Shown here: piece by piece, positions 27,691 through 37,425 of the stretch | Position numbering within the stretch: position 1 is the stretch's first letter | How the letters are laid out: every line of letters starts with the position of its first letter | NCBI GenBank assembly: GCA_024697225.1 | Contig: JAILGA010000136.1 | Coordinates: forward strand, 16,259-80,258 | Source: Lachnospiraceae bacterium | GTDB taxonomy: Bacteria; Bacillota; Clostridia; Lachnospirales; Lachnospiraceae | Direction of reading: 5' to 3' | Length of the DNA: 64,000 nucleotides | Translations under genes and position numbers: made by a program | The notes under the pieces: model-generated | Told to the model about the DNA's origin: nothing | The model's input: only the letters and a program-made list of their open reading frames with translations | The model's database searches: none

Positions 27691-27984
27691 ATGAGCCAGC
27701 TCAAGGTTGATGCACACAAAAAAGAAAAAGCAGGCCGCAAAGAACAGGTCGCAAAGCAGAAAAAGGTCAGAAAAATCGGCCGGATAATCGCCATTATCCT
27801 GTGTCTTGCACTGGTCGCCCTTGTGGTGTTCCTGGTGGTCAGAAGCCGCACAACAGACAGCGCGGATACCGCAGAGGATTCAGGCATAGAACTGTCCACC
27901 GATGATCAGGATTACACGGACGTTGATGTTTCCGATCTCGAGGAGAGCACGGGTATCGATCTTGACGGAGCTGCCGGGGAGTAA
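27691..27984 (+). CDS. small single-TM protein with basic N-terminus and acidic C-terminus
   Basis: MSQLKVDAHKKEKAGRKEQ...IIAIILCLALVALVVFLVV; GGGAGGA RBS. Confidence 0.7.
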   Translation: MSQLKVDAHKKEKAGRKEQVAKQKKVRKIGRIIAIILCLALVALVVFLVVRSRTTDSADTAEDSGIELSTDDQDYTDVDVSDLEESTGIDLDGAAGE

Positions 27985-27989
27985 AAGAC

Positions 27990-28619
27990 TTACCTGAGTC
28001 CTATAAGATAGAGGCCTGAAGCCGCGCCGAGCGCGTTCAGCATGGAACTGACAGATGCATAGGGACCGCTCTGATGTCCGTCCTCTGTCAGATTATGTGC
28101 TACAAAGGCATTTTCCTGTCTTGAGAGGCACACTGTGTGGACTCCCTTTCTGATGTCATTCCTGTCATTATAGTAACTTAAGATCGCGCAGGTACTCTCC
28201 TGCGCGATCTTGTCGAATTCATCCGTTTTGTCGCTCGATACCGCGTTGAACCCGTTCGCAAAAAGCCACCTGTACAGAGCTCTGGGCGATGTGCCGAAGA
28301 GTCCGAACAGCGCCATGCCCGCTTTTCCAAAGATCCCGACCAGCGAAGAAAAACCTATCATTTCAAAACCGTTAAGGATTCCAAGGGCATTGTAGAGCGC
28401 TATCACCTCACAGCCGGCTCTTGAAACGCTGGATCTGCCGAAACGCTCGTCGGTTCTCCTCCTCTGATCCTCAATAAAAGCAAAAGCATTATGGGATTTC
28501 TTTTCGGGCAATCCTTCCCCGCCTCTTCTCACCCTGCCGAAATGTCTTGACAGCAGATCATAAAAGAACAGAACTATCCGGTTAGGTATGCGCCCCGGTA
28601 TAAGCCCCCAGATCTTCAT
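27990..28619 (-). CDS. putative C39-like/papain-fold cysteine peptidase family protein
   Basis: SRAGCEVIALYNALGILNG with later GVHTVCLSR and HNL; stop overlaps next gene operon-style. Confidence 0.45.
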   Translation of the reverse strand: MKIWGLIPGRIPNRIVLFFYDLLSRHFGRVRRGGEGLPEKKSHNAFAFIEDQRRRTDERFGRSSVSRAGCEVIALYNALGILNGFEMIGFSSLVGIFGKAGMALFGLFGTSPRALYRWLFANGFNAVSSDKTDEFDKIAQESTCAILSYYNDRNDIRKGVHTVCLSRQENAFVAHNLTEDGHQSGPYASVSSMLNALGAASGLYLIGLR

Positions 28620-29788
28620 TTCTTCTGAGGGATCTCGTCTGAGGCAGCGGCCTTTGTATTCTCAGTTTCCTCGTCATCCAGAAACAGATACGGGAACAGC
28701 TCCTTGCAGGCGAACAGAATGATCGCGGCGATGGGAATGGCGAGGAGAATGCCTATCATACCAAACATTCTTCCGCCGACTATCAGGGTTATCAGTATCC
28801 ACACCGCGGGGACACCCAAAGATTCGCCGAAAAGCCTCGGCTTTATCACGTAGCCGTCAAGAGTCTGAAGTATGACGGTAAATATCAGAAACCACAGTGC
28901 ATCCAGAGGATTCACCAGAAGAAGGATGAACGCGCCGATGGCACCGCCCGCTATGGGACCAAAGGTGGGCGCCAGGTTAGTCACCGCAACGACCACGGAT
29001 ATCAGCACACTGTAAGGGATACCGACGATAAGCATGAAAATGCAGTTGACCACGCCTACGATAATACCGTCCAGCAGATCAAAGGCTATGAACCGCACAA
29101 ATATCTCATTGCAGTGATTCCAGTAAGTCGTGAATTTGTCATAGCGCGAGTCATTCAGCCAGTGTTTCAGAAGCCTCCTCACGGCGGCCATCAGCCTGTG
29201 CTTATCCGCCATCAGATATACGGTGACAAAGAGCGCAAGCACCACATCGAAGACGCTGGCCCCGATGTCAGAGGTCACCTCCACTATCCCGCCCATATTG
29301 CTTGTGATGAGCGAAGGCAGGGTTTCAAGCATCCCGTACAGATGCGTCACCTGCTCCGAGAACTCTATGGTCTTTCCTCCGAAAACAAAGTTCAGGCTCT
29401 TTATCCAGTTCTGGAATGACACGGAATACGCGCCGATATTGGATGCAAAAGTCCTTATGCTGTCAACGAGCTGAGGTATGAGAAGCACAAGCAGAAGCGC
29501 AACAAAGAGTACCCCCAGCACCAGCGTGAGCGCCGTGGCGAGAGCCCTCCTCCTGTTCTGCTTTTTCACCTTGCCGAAAAGGGACTTTTCAAAGAAATTG
29601 GCGAGCGGATTCAATACATACGCAAGGACAAGGCCTATAACCAACGGTCTTATCCAGCCGTATACGATCGACAATCCTTTGGCAAAGATATACAGATGCG
29701 TGATGACAACATAAAAGAGTATTGCTATGCACGCGGCTATCGCGGCATTTGCCCAGGGTTTCTTTTTTAATTCGTCAATGAATTTCAT
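28616..29788 (-). CDS. AI-2E family transporter-like permease
   Basis: Eight-TM profile; LAPTFGPIAGGAIGAFILLLVNPLDALWF, VIKPRLFGESLGVPAVWILITLIVGGRMFG. Confidence 0.9.
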   Translation of the reverse strand: MKFIDELKKKPWANAAIAACIAILFYVVITHLYIFAKGLSIVYGWIRPLVIGLVLAYVLNPLANFFEKSLFGKVKKQNRRRALATALTLVLGVLFVALLLVLLIPQLVDSIRTFASNIGAYSVSFQNWIKSLNFVFGGKTIEFSEQVTHLYGMLETLPSLITSNMGGIVEVTSDIGASVFDVVLALFVTVYLMADKHRLMAAVRRLLKHWLNDSRYDKFTTYWNHCNEIFVRFIAFDLLDGIIVGVVNCIFMLIVGIPYSVLISVVVAVTNLAPTFGPIAGGAIGAFILLLVNPLDALWFLIFTVILQTLDGYVIKPRLFGESLGVPAVWILITLIVGGRMFGMIGILLAIPIAAIILFACKELFPYLFLDDEETENTKAAASDEIPQKK

Positions 29789-30707
29789 TTTTCGCTCCTT
29801 TTTTTGTACGCAAAATCGTGTCTATAGGCAGCTCTGCCACCAGTACGGCGCAAAGCATGATAACGCAGCCCGAAAGCTCTTTGGGCGTGAGGGCCTCACG
29901 CAGTATGATCCAGCCGAACAGGGCACTGAACACGCTTTCAAGACACATGGCCAGGGATGCAACCGCGGGATTGACATCGCGCTCTCCCAGCGTCTGAAGC
30001 GTATAGCCTGCTCCGCTTGAAAGAATACCCGCATATAGTATGGCCGGAAGCGCACTAATTATCGATACCGCCGTGGTTCCCCTCTCAAAAATGAGCATGC
30101 ACACCGTTGAAAAGAGTCCCTCAAAAACAAATTCGATGCAGGTGAGCCGCACACCATCCACCTTCTTTACGAAGTGCCCCACCGCCATGATCTGTATCGA
30201 AAACAGAAAAGCCGCAAGCAGCGTCCACAGATCTCCCGTATTCACGCTCATCCCGCCCTTTATACAAAGGAGGTAGAGTCCGAAGACGGACATGCACACG
30301 GCGACCCATATCCTTGCTTCGGGGCGCCTGCCGATAAACAGCGAGATCACCGGCACGAGCACCACATACATTGCGGTCACAAAACCTGATTTGGCTGCGG
30401 TTGTGGAGGCGATCCCTATCTGCTGTGCCGCGCTCGCCGCAAACAGGAAAAAGCCGCAGATGACGCCTCCTGTTATTACGGTCTTAATGTCCGCGCGCTC
30501 CTGTGACTTTTGTCCGAGGGCGCTTCTCCTCCAGTCCATAAACGGTATCACGGGCAAAAGCACCGCCACACCGAGATATGTCCTCAGAGACAGGAAGGTA
30601 AAAGGTCCCACATAGTCCGCCCCAACAGACTGTGCGACAAAAGCGACGCCCCATATGAGCGCCGCGAGGACTAAAAGCAATGTACTTCTTATTTCCCGCG
30701 AGTTCAA
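29775..30707 (-). CDS. EamA/DMT-family transporter
   Basis: Ten-TM, LLLVLAALIWGVAFVAQSVG, duplicated EamA pattern. Confidence 0.9.
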   Translation of the reverse strand: MNSREIRSTLLLVLAALIWGVAFVAQSVGADYVGPFTFLSLRTYLGVAVLLPVIPFMDWRRSALGQKSQERADIKTVITGGVICGFFLFAASAAQQIGIASTTAAKSGFVTAMYVVLVPVISLFIGRRPEARIWVAVCMSVFGLYLLCIKGGMSVNTGDLWTLLAAFLFSIQIMAVGHFVKKVDGVRLTCIEFVFEGLFSTVCMLIFERGTTAVSIISALPAILYAGILSSGAGYTLQTLGERDVNPAVASLAMCLESVFSALFGWIILREALTPKELSGCVIMLCAVLVAELPIDTILRTKKGAKNEIH

Positions 30708-30713
30708 GGCGCC

Positions 30714-31502
30714 TCAGATCATCGTCTTCTTGGCTATGAAGTATTTCTCGAGTTCCTCAAGCAGCTCTTCCCTGCTTATGGTCTTAAGGAGGTATCTCTC
30801 GGGCTTCAGTCCTATAACCTTTTTAATGCTCGCTTTGTCACTCTTGCCGGTGAGAAACATTACCGGAATGGAGCTGGTGCCGACCTCACTCTTAAGCATT
30901 TCCAGAACACTCGGTCCTGATGTGACAGGCATCTCGTAATCAAGAAGCACCAGATCCACCTGATTTTTGGCAAGCCACGTAATCGCCTGCATACCGGAGT
31001 TGACTATCGAAACCCGGTAACTGTCCTTGAGCCACGAATGAACCATTCTCAGGTAGGTCACATCATCATCAACCACAAGAATGCTCTTTTTCCTGTTCTC
31101 TATGGCCTTCAGATCACTTAAACATCTCACCTTGTCAAGAAGAGCATGCATGTCTATGGGGCGTTCAAACCAGGCCGCGAGGTTCTCCTTGGGCAGCACC
31201 GATGTCGCCATGTTAAACTCATCCGGTGTCCCTATGAGTATGACCATCTTGTCCTCCGCGACGCTCATATCCTTAAGAAACACCAGCAGGTTCATTCCGC
31301 CGGTTATATCCTCATCCATATACAATATGAAAATACTTACCTGATCCGTGTACGCTGATATACTTTCGACATCCGCCTTTGAATATGACACTTCATAACC
31401 CGCATCCCTCAGATTTTTCTGAAGTGCCTTTGCTATGAACGCCTCCTTGGCGCTTATCACCAGGACTTTATTGTTCTTATCGGAATTTTCGCCGCCAAAC
31501 AT
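30714..31502 (-). CDS. REC dyad protein, no output domain
   Basis: KSILVVDDDVTYLRMVHSWL...DLVLLDYEMPVTSG...MFLTGKSD plus preceding receiver-like half. Confidence 0.85.
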   Translation of the reverse strand: MFGGENSDKNNKVLVISAKEAFIAKALQKNLRDAGYEVSYSKADVESISAYTDQVSIFILYMDEDITGGMNLLVFLKDMSVAEDKMVILIGTPDEFNMATSVLPKENLAAWFERPIDMHALLDKVRCLSDLKAIENRKKSILVVDDDVTYLRMVHSWLKDSYRVSIVNSGMQAITWLAKNQVDLVLLDYEMPVTSGPSVLEMLKSEVGTSSIPVMFLTGKSDKASIKKVIGLKPERYLLKTISREELLEELEKYFIAKKTMI

Positions 31503-33430
31503 TATCCATTTACCTCTTCAGCCATTCTTTCTATTTCTTTTCTCGACAGGGGTCTTGAAAAATAATTGCCCTGATACCAGTTTATCTTAAGCTTCTTTGT
31601 GCGCTCAAACTGTTCTCTCGTCTCAACGCCCACAACAACAACCTCGTGTCCCAGCTCATGTATCAGTCTCACGCTGTTTTCAAGGACCGTCCAGCCCTCT
31701 TCGCCCTTTTCCGCCTCCCACAGGAGACGTCTGTCCATCTTTATCATATCCAGATCCAGCGAAAAGATCGAATGCATGTTGGAATATCCGGTTCCGTATG
31801 CCTCCATTGAGAACATGTACCCCTCACTCTTAAGCTCCCTGATGACCGCATCGAGAGAGTTATAATCAAGCGAGGCAACAGTTTCAGTTATCTCAAAGTT
31901 GATACGCGACGGATCCACTCCATGGGCTGTTACTATTTTCTTTACGTTTGCGGCAAATCCCGCACTCATGCATTGTATCACAGACAGGTTCACATTTATA
32001 TACCTGATGCCTAATTTATCAGGTATCCCGCTGACAAAGAAGTTGCAAACCTCATCAAGCGTATATTCCCCTATCTGCTCTATCATACCGTTTCTCTCTG
32101 CGGCCGGTATGAAATCTCCCGGGAAGAGTTCTCCGAACTCCGGATCGCTCAGTCTTATGAGAGATTCCGCGGAGTATATGGTCCTGCCGTCAGGAGTATA
32201 CACCGGCTGATAGTAAACCCTGAAATTGTGTTCCGCAAGTCCCCTGTGAAGTGCCGTCTCGAGATTTGCCCTGTAAAGTATGGCTCTCAGATCGTCGCCC
32301 ACAAGTATCGAACCCGATTCACAGGTAGGCAGAGGCGATTCGCACATAAGAAGGACATCACTTGCGGATTTGAGCTCATCCGGTATGGCTGCGTACATTA
32401 TCACGCCCTGTATCTTTATGGCTTTTCCGTTAAACTCCCATCCCTCTTCAAATTTCCAGGCGATCATCTGCGACAGGAATCTGACATGTCCTTCCTTGCC
32501 CCTCAGATCCAGAAGTATAAAGGAAGTCTGCGTAACCCTGTAGATCATATAGCGGTGATAGACCGATGTGAGGTAGTCGGACACCATACTTATCACCTGT
32601 TCTGTGTTGGACGCGCCAACCACCCTTTGAAGCGCTTCCGTATTTGTCAGCCGCACGCAGATGCAGTAAAACTTGCGGCCGGCGCCGAAATAGCTCTCCA
32701 TATCCTGCATCAGTGCACTTCTGTTGTATACGCCTGTTTCGGTATCAAGCCTGTCTTCATCAAATTCAAGGGCGAGCATCAGTCCCATAAGGGCAATGGC
32801 TTCCCCGAACAACTCCGTGTTGGTATCAGGATAAAAAAGCTGCACCGCTATACCCAGACCGCCTATTAACAGGGAGATCATGAGGATCAGCCGTCTCTTT
32901 TTCGTCGTCCCCGCCCATTGGGTCATGAACTGTCTCATGGCCAGCACTATATAGAAAAACCCGGTGGCGTATACGATATAAAGCGCTACACCTCTCACAA
33001 AAACAGATGAGTCGTCAAAATCCCACACCAGATGCAGAAAGGGATTTAACAGTACCAGCAGTTCGCATACCGCAAAAGGCATGATATACAGGACGTGCAT
33101 ATATGTTCTTACGCGCTGGAAGCTTCGGGTCGCACTGAGTGAATAATAAAACAGCAGCGGCGGCAGAACGCCGTGCAGGACAAAATACAGATAATTGGAA
33201 GCAAGAGCCGCGTTAAGAGCTGTACGTCTTACCGCCATGTCTCCGTAATTGCAGTTGTAAATTATATTTGCAAACGCCGTCAGGCCGAGCGAAATGGTCA
33301 TCACAATATACAGCACATTCTGCGGCCTGTCCGTGTGACGCTGTGCCAGAGTAAAGATAAGGCACGACATCGAAACAAGTATTGTGGCCTGGAACAAGGC
33401 GGTCTCATTTACATAGTTCAGTATCGTCAT
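31502..33430 (-). CDS. 7TM-type membrane protein with degenerate GGDEF and degenerate EAL
   Basis: DTETGVYNRSALMQDM, GGDEF position reads TQTSF; ESLIR and NFEITET retained but DDFGTG reads EAYGTG. Confidence 0.88.
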   Translation of the reverse strand: MTILNYVNETALFQATILVSMSCLIFTLAQRHTDRPQNVLYIVMTISLGLTAFANIIYNCNYGDMAVRRTALNAALASNYLYFVLHGVLPPLLFYYSLSATRSFQRVRTYMHVLYIMPFAVCELLVLLNPFLHLVWDFDDSSVFVRGVALYIVYATGFFYIVLAMRQFMTQWAGTTKKRRLILMISLLIGGLGIAVQLFYPDTNTELFGEAIALMGLMLALEFDEDRLDTETGVYNRSALMQDMESYFGAGRKFYCICVRLTNTEALQRVVGASNTEQVISMVSDYLTSVYHRYMIYRVTQTSFILLDLRGKEGHVRFLSQMIAWKFEEGWEFNGKAIKIQGVIMYAAIPDELKSASDVLLMCESPLPTCESGSILVGDDLRAILYRANLETALHRGLAEHNFRVYYQPVYTPDGRTIYSAESLIRLSDPEFGELFPGDFIPAAERNGMIEQIGEYTLDEVCNFFVSGIPDKLGIRYINVNLSVIQCMSAGFAANVKKIVTAHGVDPSRINFEITETVASLDYNSLDAVIRELKSEGYMFSMEAYGTGYSNMHSIFSLDLDMIKMDRRLLWEAEKGEEGWTVLENSVRLIHELGHEVVVVGVETREQFERTKKLKINWYQGNYFSRPLSRKEIERMAEEVNG

Positions 33431-36400
33431 TTACCGTCCCCCTGATCTCCCAGCGCCTCATTGATGATCCCCGTCATTTTGTCCCAGTCCAGAATCTCAA
33501 GTGCCTCCCTGAGACTCTGTATCCGTGCGGCATCGGTCTTCGGCAGCACATAGCCCGCCATTTCATCCAGAACGAACGATGAATCGTCAAAATCCATGGA
33601 GGCCACAAAATCCGCCAGGGCCTGATAGCCTTCCTTCAGCGTGACATCATCTATCGGCGGCTCATCGCTTCCTTCTTTCTCTTTTGCCCCGTCATCCGCC
33701 GAAAAGACCTTCTTCAATCTTGCGTCGATATCCTCAAGATGATCCAAAAGTACGGGCGTTTTGCTCTCTATCGTCTCCGTATCGCCGGCATCGCCCGCCT
33801 GCTCGAGCACCCAGGCCTCCTCACCCAGATCAAGCGCTCCTATCACCCTCGAAGTACTCTTTAAGCTGTGAACCCTTATTGTATAGTTTTCCCAGTCCTC
33901 CTCTTCAAAGAACTGTCTTACTTCTTTTATCTTGGAGGCAAGCGAACTCACATAGATCTTCAGGGCATCCAGATATCCGTCAATGCCGCCGCATCTGACA
34001 AGACCCTCCTTAATGTCTATCTCGGGCGCATTCTCCCTCAGCAGGCTTATCACGCCGTTTTCGGGCTCTCCGGAGGGAGCTTCTTCATTTGCCGCACCGC
34101 CTTCTCCTGACCCCGTGAAGATCACCTTGTCCTGAGGAAGATATTTGATCAGCGTCTGTTCCAGCTTTCTGGTCTCGATAGGCTTGGTCAGATAGTCATC
34201 AAAGCCCTCTGCGAGGAACTTCTCTCTCGCCCCGGAGAGCGCGTTAGCCGTGAGGACTATGACAGGCGTCTCGCGGTTCTTATTCTCCCTTGCATCTCTC
34301 AGGCGCTTAAATGTCGTGGTGCCGTCCATCTCAGGCATTCTGTAGTCAAGGAATATGCAGTCATATTTGGTCACAGCCGTCATTTCAAGGCACTCCATGC
34401 CGCTTATGGCTGTATCTATGATGAGTTTTGTCTTCTTCAGAAGTCCCTTTACCACCGTCAGGTTCATGGGCGTATCATCGACGACCAGGATACGCGCATC
34501 CGGTGCCGTGAAGGATTCGCGGTATTCCACTCTGCTCTCGGTGGTGATCCTGTATCTTTCCTTGAGGTTTCCGATCGGCTTCCTGTCGAGCACCATTTGG
34601 GGGAATCTGATGCTGAAGGTGCTGCCCTGTCCGTATACGCTCTTTACATCGATATCGCCGCTCATAAGCTTCAGCAGGTTCTGGGTTATGGCTAGTCCCA
34701 GCCCCGTGCCCTCGACCGTACGGTTCTTATCAATATCCAGTCTCTGGAAGGTCCCGAAGAGATTCCCCATATCCTCTTCTTTGATACCTATACCCGTATC
34801 GGTGATGTCCACCAGCAGCTGTATGGTATCCTCGTCAAGATATCTTCCGTGCACGGAGAGCTTAACATAGCCCTCATTGGTATATTTGACAGCATTATTC
34901 AGGATGTTGACGATGATCTGCCTTATCCTCATCTCATCGCCGAAGAGATCCTCCGGAAGAGTCTCATCGATATCAAGCCTGAATTCCAGGTTTTTCTGCG
35001 CGATCTTTACCTGTATCATATTTGCGACATCGTTTATGACGGAGGACAGGCCGTATTCAACAGGCACGATTTCCATGTTGCCCGCTTCAATCTTGGAGAA
35101 GTCAAGGATATCATTGATCAGCGACAACAGGGTATTTCCTGCTCTTTCGATATCCCTTGCATACGAGATTATATTGCCGTCGCCACACTCCCTCAGTATC
35201 ATCTCGTTCATACCCAGTATCGCGTTGATGGGGGTTCTGATCTCATGGGACATATTGGCAAGGAAGCTTGATTTTGCTTCACTCTTGGCTCTTGCCTGCT
35301 GCTCCTCCCTTCTTGCAACCTCGGTGACTCGAAGGATCGATATCAGCTCATTCTGAGTGACCGGCTTGGAATAATAATCTCCCTGAAGATAATCAACATC
35401 CAGTTCCGAGAGCCTGTCGACCTGCGCCTGAGTCCTGATGCCGCGGATAAGGATCTGTCTGTGCATCTGGGATATCATGCGCACGCTGTTCTCGACTATG
35501 CGGTAGCCCAGATCATCGTCCCTGCCGCCGTCGCTGTCCAGCATCAGCTCCACGTCCATATTTACGACGTCAAAATGCATTTCAGTCAGCGACTGCAGGT
35601 TGGAATCACCCATTCCGAAGCGGTCTAGCGAAAGCTTGAACCCCATCTCCCTCATTGTGCCTATGACCTGCTTCAGCAGAGGATAATCGCCCGCTGTGGC
35701 AAATTCCCTCAGCTCAAAGTTTATGAAGGAGGCATCCACACCGTATTTGCGTATGTACTTTTTAAGATCCTCAAGGAAAGAGGGATTCAGGCACTGATGA
35801 GCGGAGATGCCGACATTTATGCGCTGCAGTCCCATCTCCGTGGGGATACCGCTGGAAAGGAACAGGCATATTTCCTCAAAGATCAGGGTGTTCAGTCTCT
35901 CCATGATGTCGCTTTTGGCGGCTATGGGCAGGAAGTCCTCCGGATACAGCACTTCCAGTTTGGAATCAAGGAGCCTGAACTGGGCCTCAGCGGAATGTAT
36001 CGATTTGCTCTTAAGATTGTAGACCGGCTGATAATAAATCTCAAAATTGTGCTCCGCAAAACCCTTGACGAGCGCCTCCTCAATCTGAGCATCTCTTTTG
36101 ATAAACTTAAGTTCCTCGCCCGTGAGTATCCTTCTCCCCTCGGATACCGGTATGGCACAGTCGAGCATAAGCATCACATCCTCAACAGAACGGTATTCCT
36201 CGGGCATGGCGGCTATCAGCAGCACGGCCTTGAGTCGCATATCCGCCCCGTTTCCCGTCCAGGGCGCGTCAAATCGTCTGGTTATCTCGTATGCCAGATT
36301 TCTTACCTTTTCCGCGTCATAATCCTTGCATAGAAGCAAAAACGAAGACTGCGAACGATAAATATTATACTTGTCATATATCCCTGCCAGATAATCGGCC

Positions 36401-37302
36401 ACATCCTTAAGTACAGCGTCGGAATCGCCCGAACCGGTCACGCGCTGGAGCATATCGGCATTTGTGATCCTTATGCATATCATTGATGCCTTGATCTTAA
36501 GCCTTAAGAGATTGGCCACATCCGCAGCGAGTGCGCTTCTGTTGCAGACACCCGTAGCCGTATCAGTCCTGTCATCCTCCTTTTCGACGGTAAAGAGGAT
36601 TCCGCTGAACGCCATGGCCTCGAACATCAGCTCAACCCTCAGCTTTATGTTCACCATCTGCAGTACGACTCCCAGGATGGCTATACCGAAGCTGTACAGC
36701 AGGGCCCACCTTCTTCTGAAGGTCAGCATTTTCCAGTACCTCAGCAGATGCACAATGGCCAGAGCGATGTAGAGTCCCGATACCGCATAGAGTACCGCTT
36801 CGCCCCAGCCGCGGTTCATCTGCTGATTCTGATCATAATAGTACACAAAATGAACCATGGGGTTTATCAGCGCCATTATCTCGATCAGGATACACGGGAT
36901 CATCGTTATGAACTGCCGCAAACGGCTGTGGGCATATATAACCCCGCTCACCATGGCGACATAAAGATAGAACATGACCGGAAGCAGCGTGTGGATCACA
37001 AAATAGATATACTGAGAGGTTTCCATTATTAAACGTGCAGTTATATCCATCGCTGCATACTCTCTGGTAAATACGACAGCTATCGAGGTAGCTGAGCTGA
37101 TCACCGTGAATATGAGCAATAACGAAAACACCCAGTTCTGGGCCTTTTTATTCGGTATCTCGATCGCATGATAAATGAACGTAGCAAGGCAGATCACCGT
37201 TGCTGCGATGAAATACGAAGACTCGTAATAATGTTTCAGAAAAACATCCATCAGTGGTCCGCTATCTCCGTTCATGCATAAAAATACACAATAATTATAC
37301 AT
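33427..37302 (-). CDS. multidomain receptor: 7TM, degenerate GGDEF, degenerate EAL, HisKA, HATPase, REC, HPt, C-terminal module
   Basis: DTATGVCNRSAL; AEAQFRL; NMSHEIRTPINAILGMNEMIL; GTGLGLAITQNL; CIFLDYRMPEMDG; RVHSLKSTSRVIG. Confidence 0.92.
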   Translation of the reverse strand: MYNYCVFLCMNGDSGPLMDVFLKHYYESSYFIAATVICLATFIYHAIEIPNKKAQNWVFSLLLIFTVISSATSIAVVFTREYAAMDITARLIMETSQYIYFVIHTLLPVMFYLYVAMVSGVIYAHSRLRQFITMIPCILIEIMALINPMVHFVYYYDQNQQMNRGWGEAVLYAVSGLYIALAIVHLLRYWKMLTFRRRWALLYSFGIAILGVVLQMVNIKLRVELMFEAMAFSGILFTVEKEDDRTDTATGVCNRSALAADVANLLRLKIKASMICIRITNADMLQRVTGSGDSDAVLKDVADYLAGIYDKYNIYRSQSSFLLLCKDYDAEKVRNLAYEITRRFDAPWTGNGADMRLKAVLLIAAMPEEYRSVEDVMLMLDCAIPVSEGRRILTGEELKFIKRDAQIEEALVKGFAEHNFEIYYQPVYNLKSKSIHSAEAQFRLLDSKLEVLYPEDFLPIAAKSDIMERLNTLIFEEICLFLSSGIPTEMGLQRINVGISAHQCLNPSFLEDLKKYIRKYGVDASFINFELREFATAGDYPLLKQVIGTMREMGFKLSLDRFGMGDSNLQSLTEMHFDVVNMDVELMLDSDGGRDDDLGYRIVENSVRMISQMHRQILIRGIRTQAQVDRLSELDVDYLQGDYYSKPVTQNELISILRVTEVARREEQQARAKSEAKSSFLANMSHEIRTPINAILGMNEMILRECGDGNIISYARDIERAGNTLLSLINDILDFSKIEAGNMEIVPVEYGLSSVINDVANMIQVKIAQKNLEFRLDIDETLPEDLFGDEMRIRQIIVNILNNAVKYTNEGYVKLSVHGRYLDEDTIQLLVDITDTGIGIKEEDMGNLFGTFQRLDIDKNRTVEGTGLGLAITQNLLKLMSGDIDVKSVYGQGSTFSIRFPQMVLDRKPIGNLKERYRITTESRVEYRESFTAPDARILVVDDTPMNLTVVKGLLKKTKLIIDTAISGMECLEMTAVTKYDCIFLDYRMPEMDGTTTFKRLRDARENKNRETPVIVLTANALSGAREKFLAEGFDDYLTKPIETRKLEQTLIKYLPQDKVIFTGSGEGGAANEEAPSGEPENGVISLLRENAPEIDIKEGLVRCGGIDGYLDALKIYVSSLASKIKEVRQFFEEEDWENYTIRVHSLKSTSRVIGALDLGEEAWVLEQAGDAGDTETIESKTPVLLDHLEDIDARLKKVFSADDGAKEKEGSDEPPIDDVTLKEGYQALADFVASMDFDDSSFVLDEMAGYVLPKTDAARIQSLREALEILDWDKMTGIINEALGDQGDGK

Positions 37303-37351
37303 GAAAATGATACATTGTAAAACAAAAAAAAACTTACAACATCAAATCCCG

Positions 37352-37380
37352 TTGCAAATGCAAAACGGAAAACATATAAT
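37352..37380 (+). promoter_or_regulatory. sigma-70-type promoter of GH94 gene
   Basis: TTGCAA - N17 - TATAAT. Confidence 0.75.
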
Positions 37381-37425
37381 TGTCTTGTAACCCTCGTTTA
37401 ACTCTCATCTTTACAGGAGGAACGC

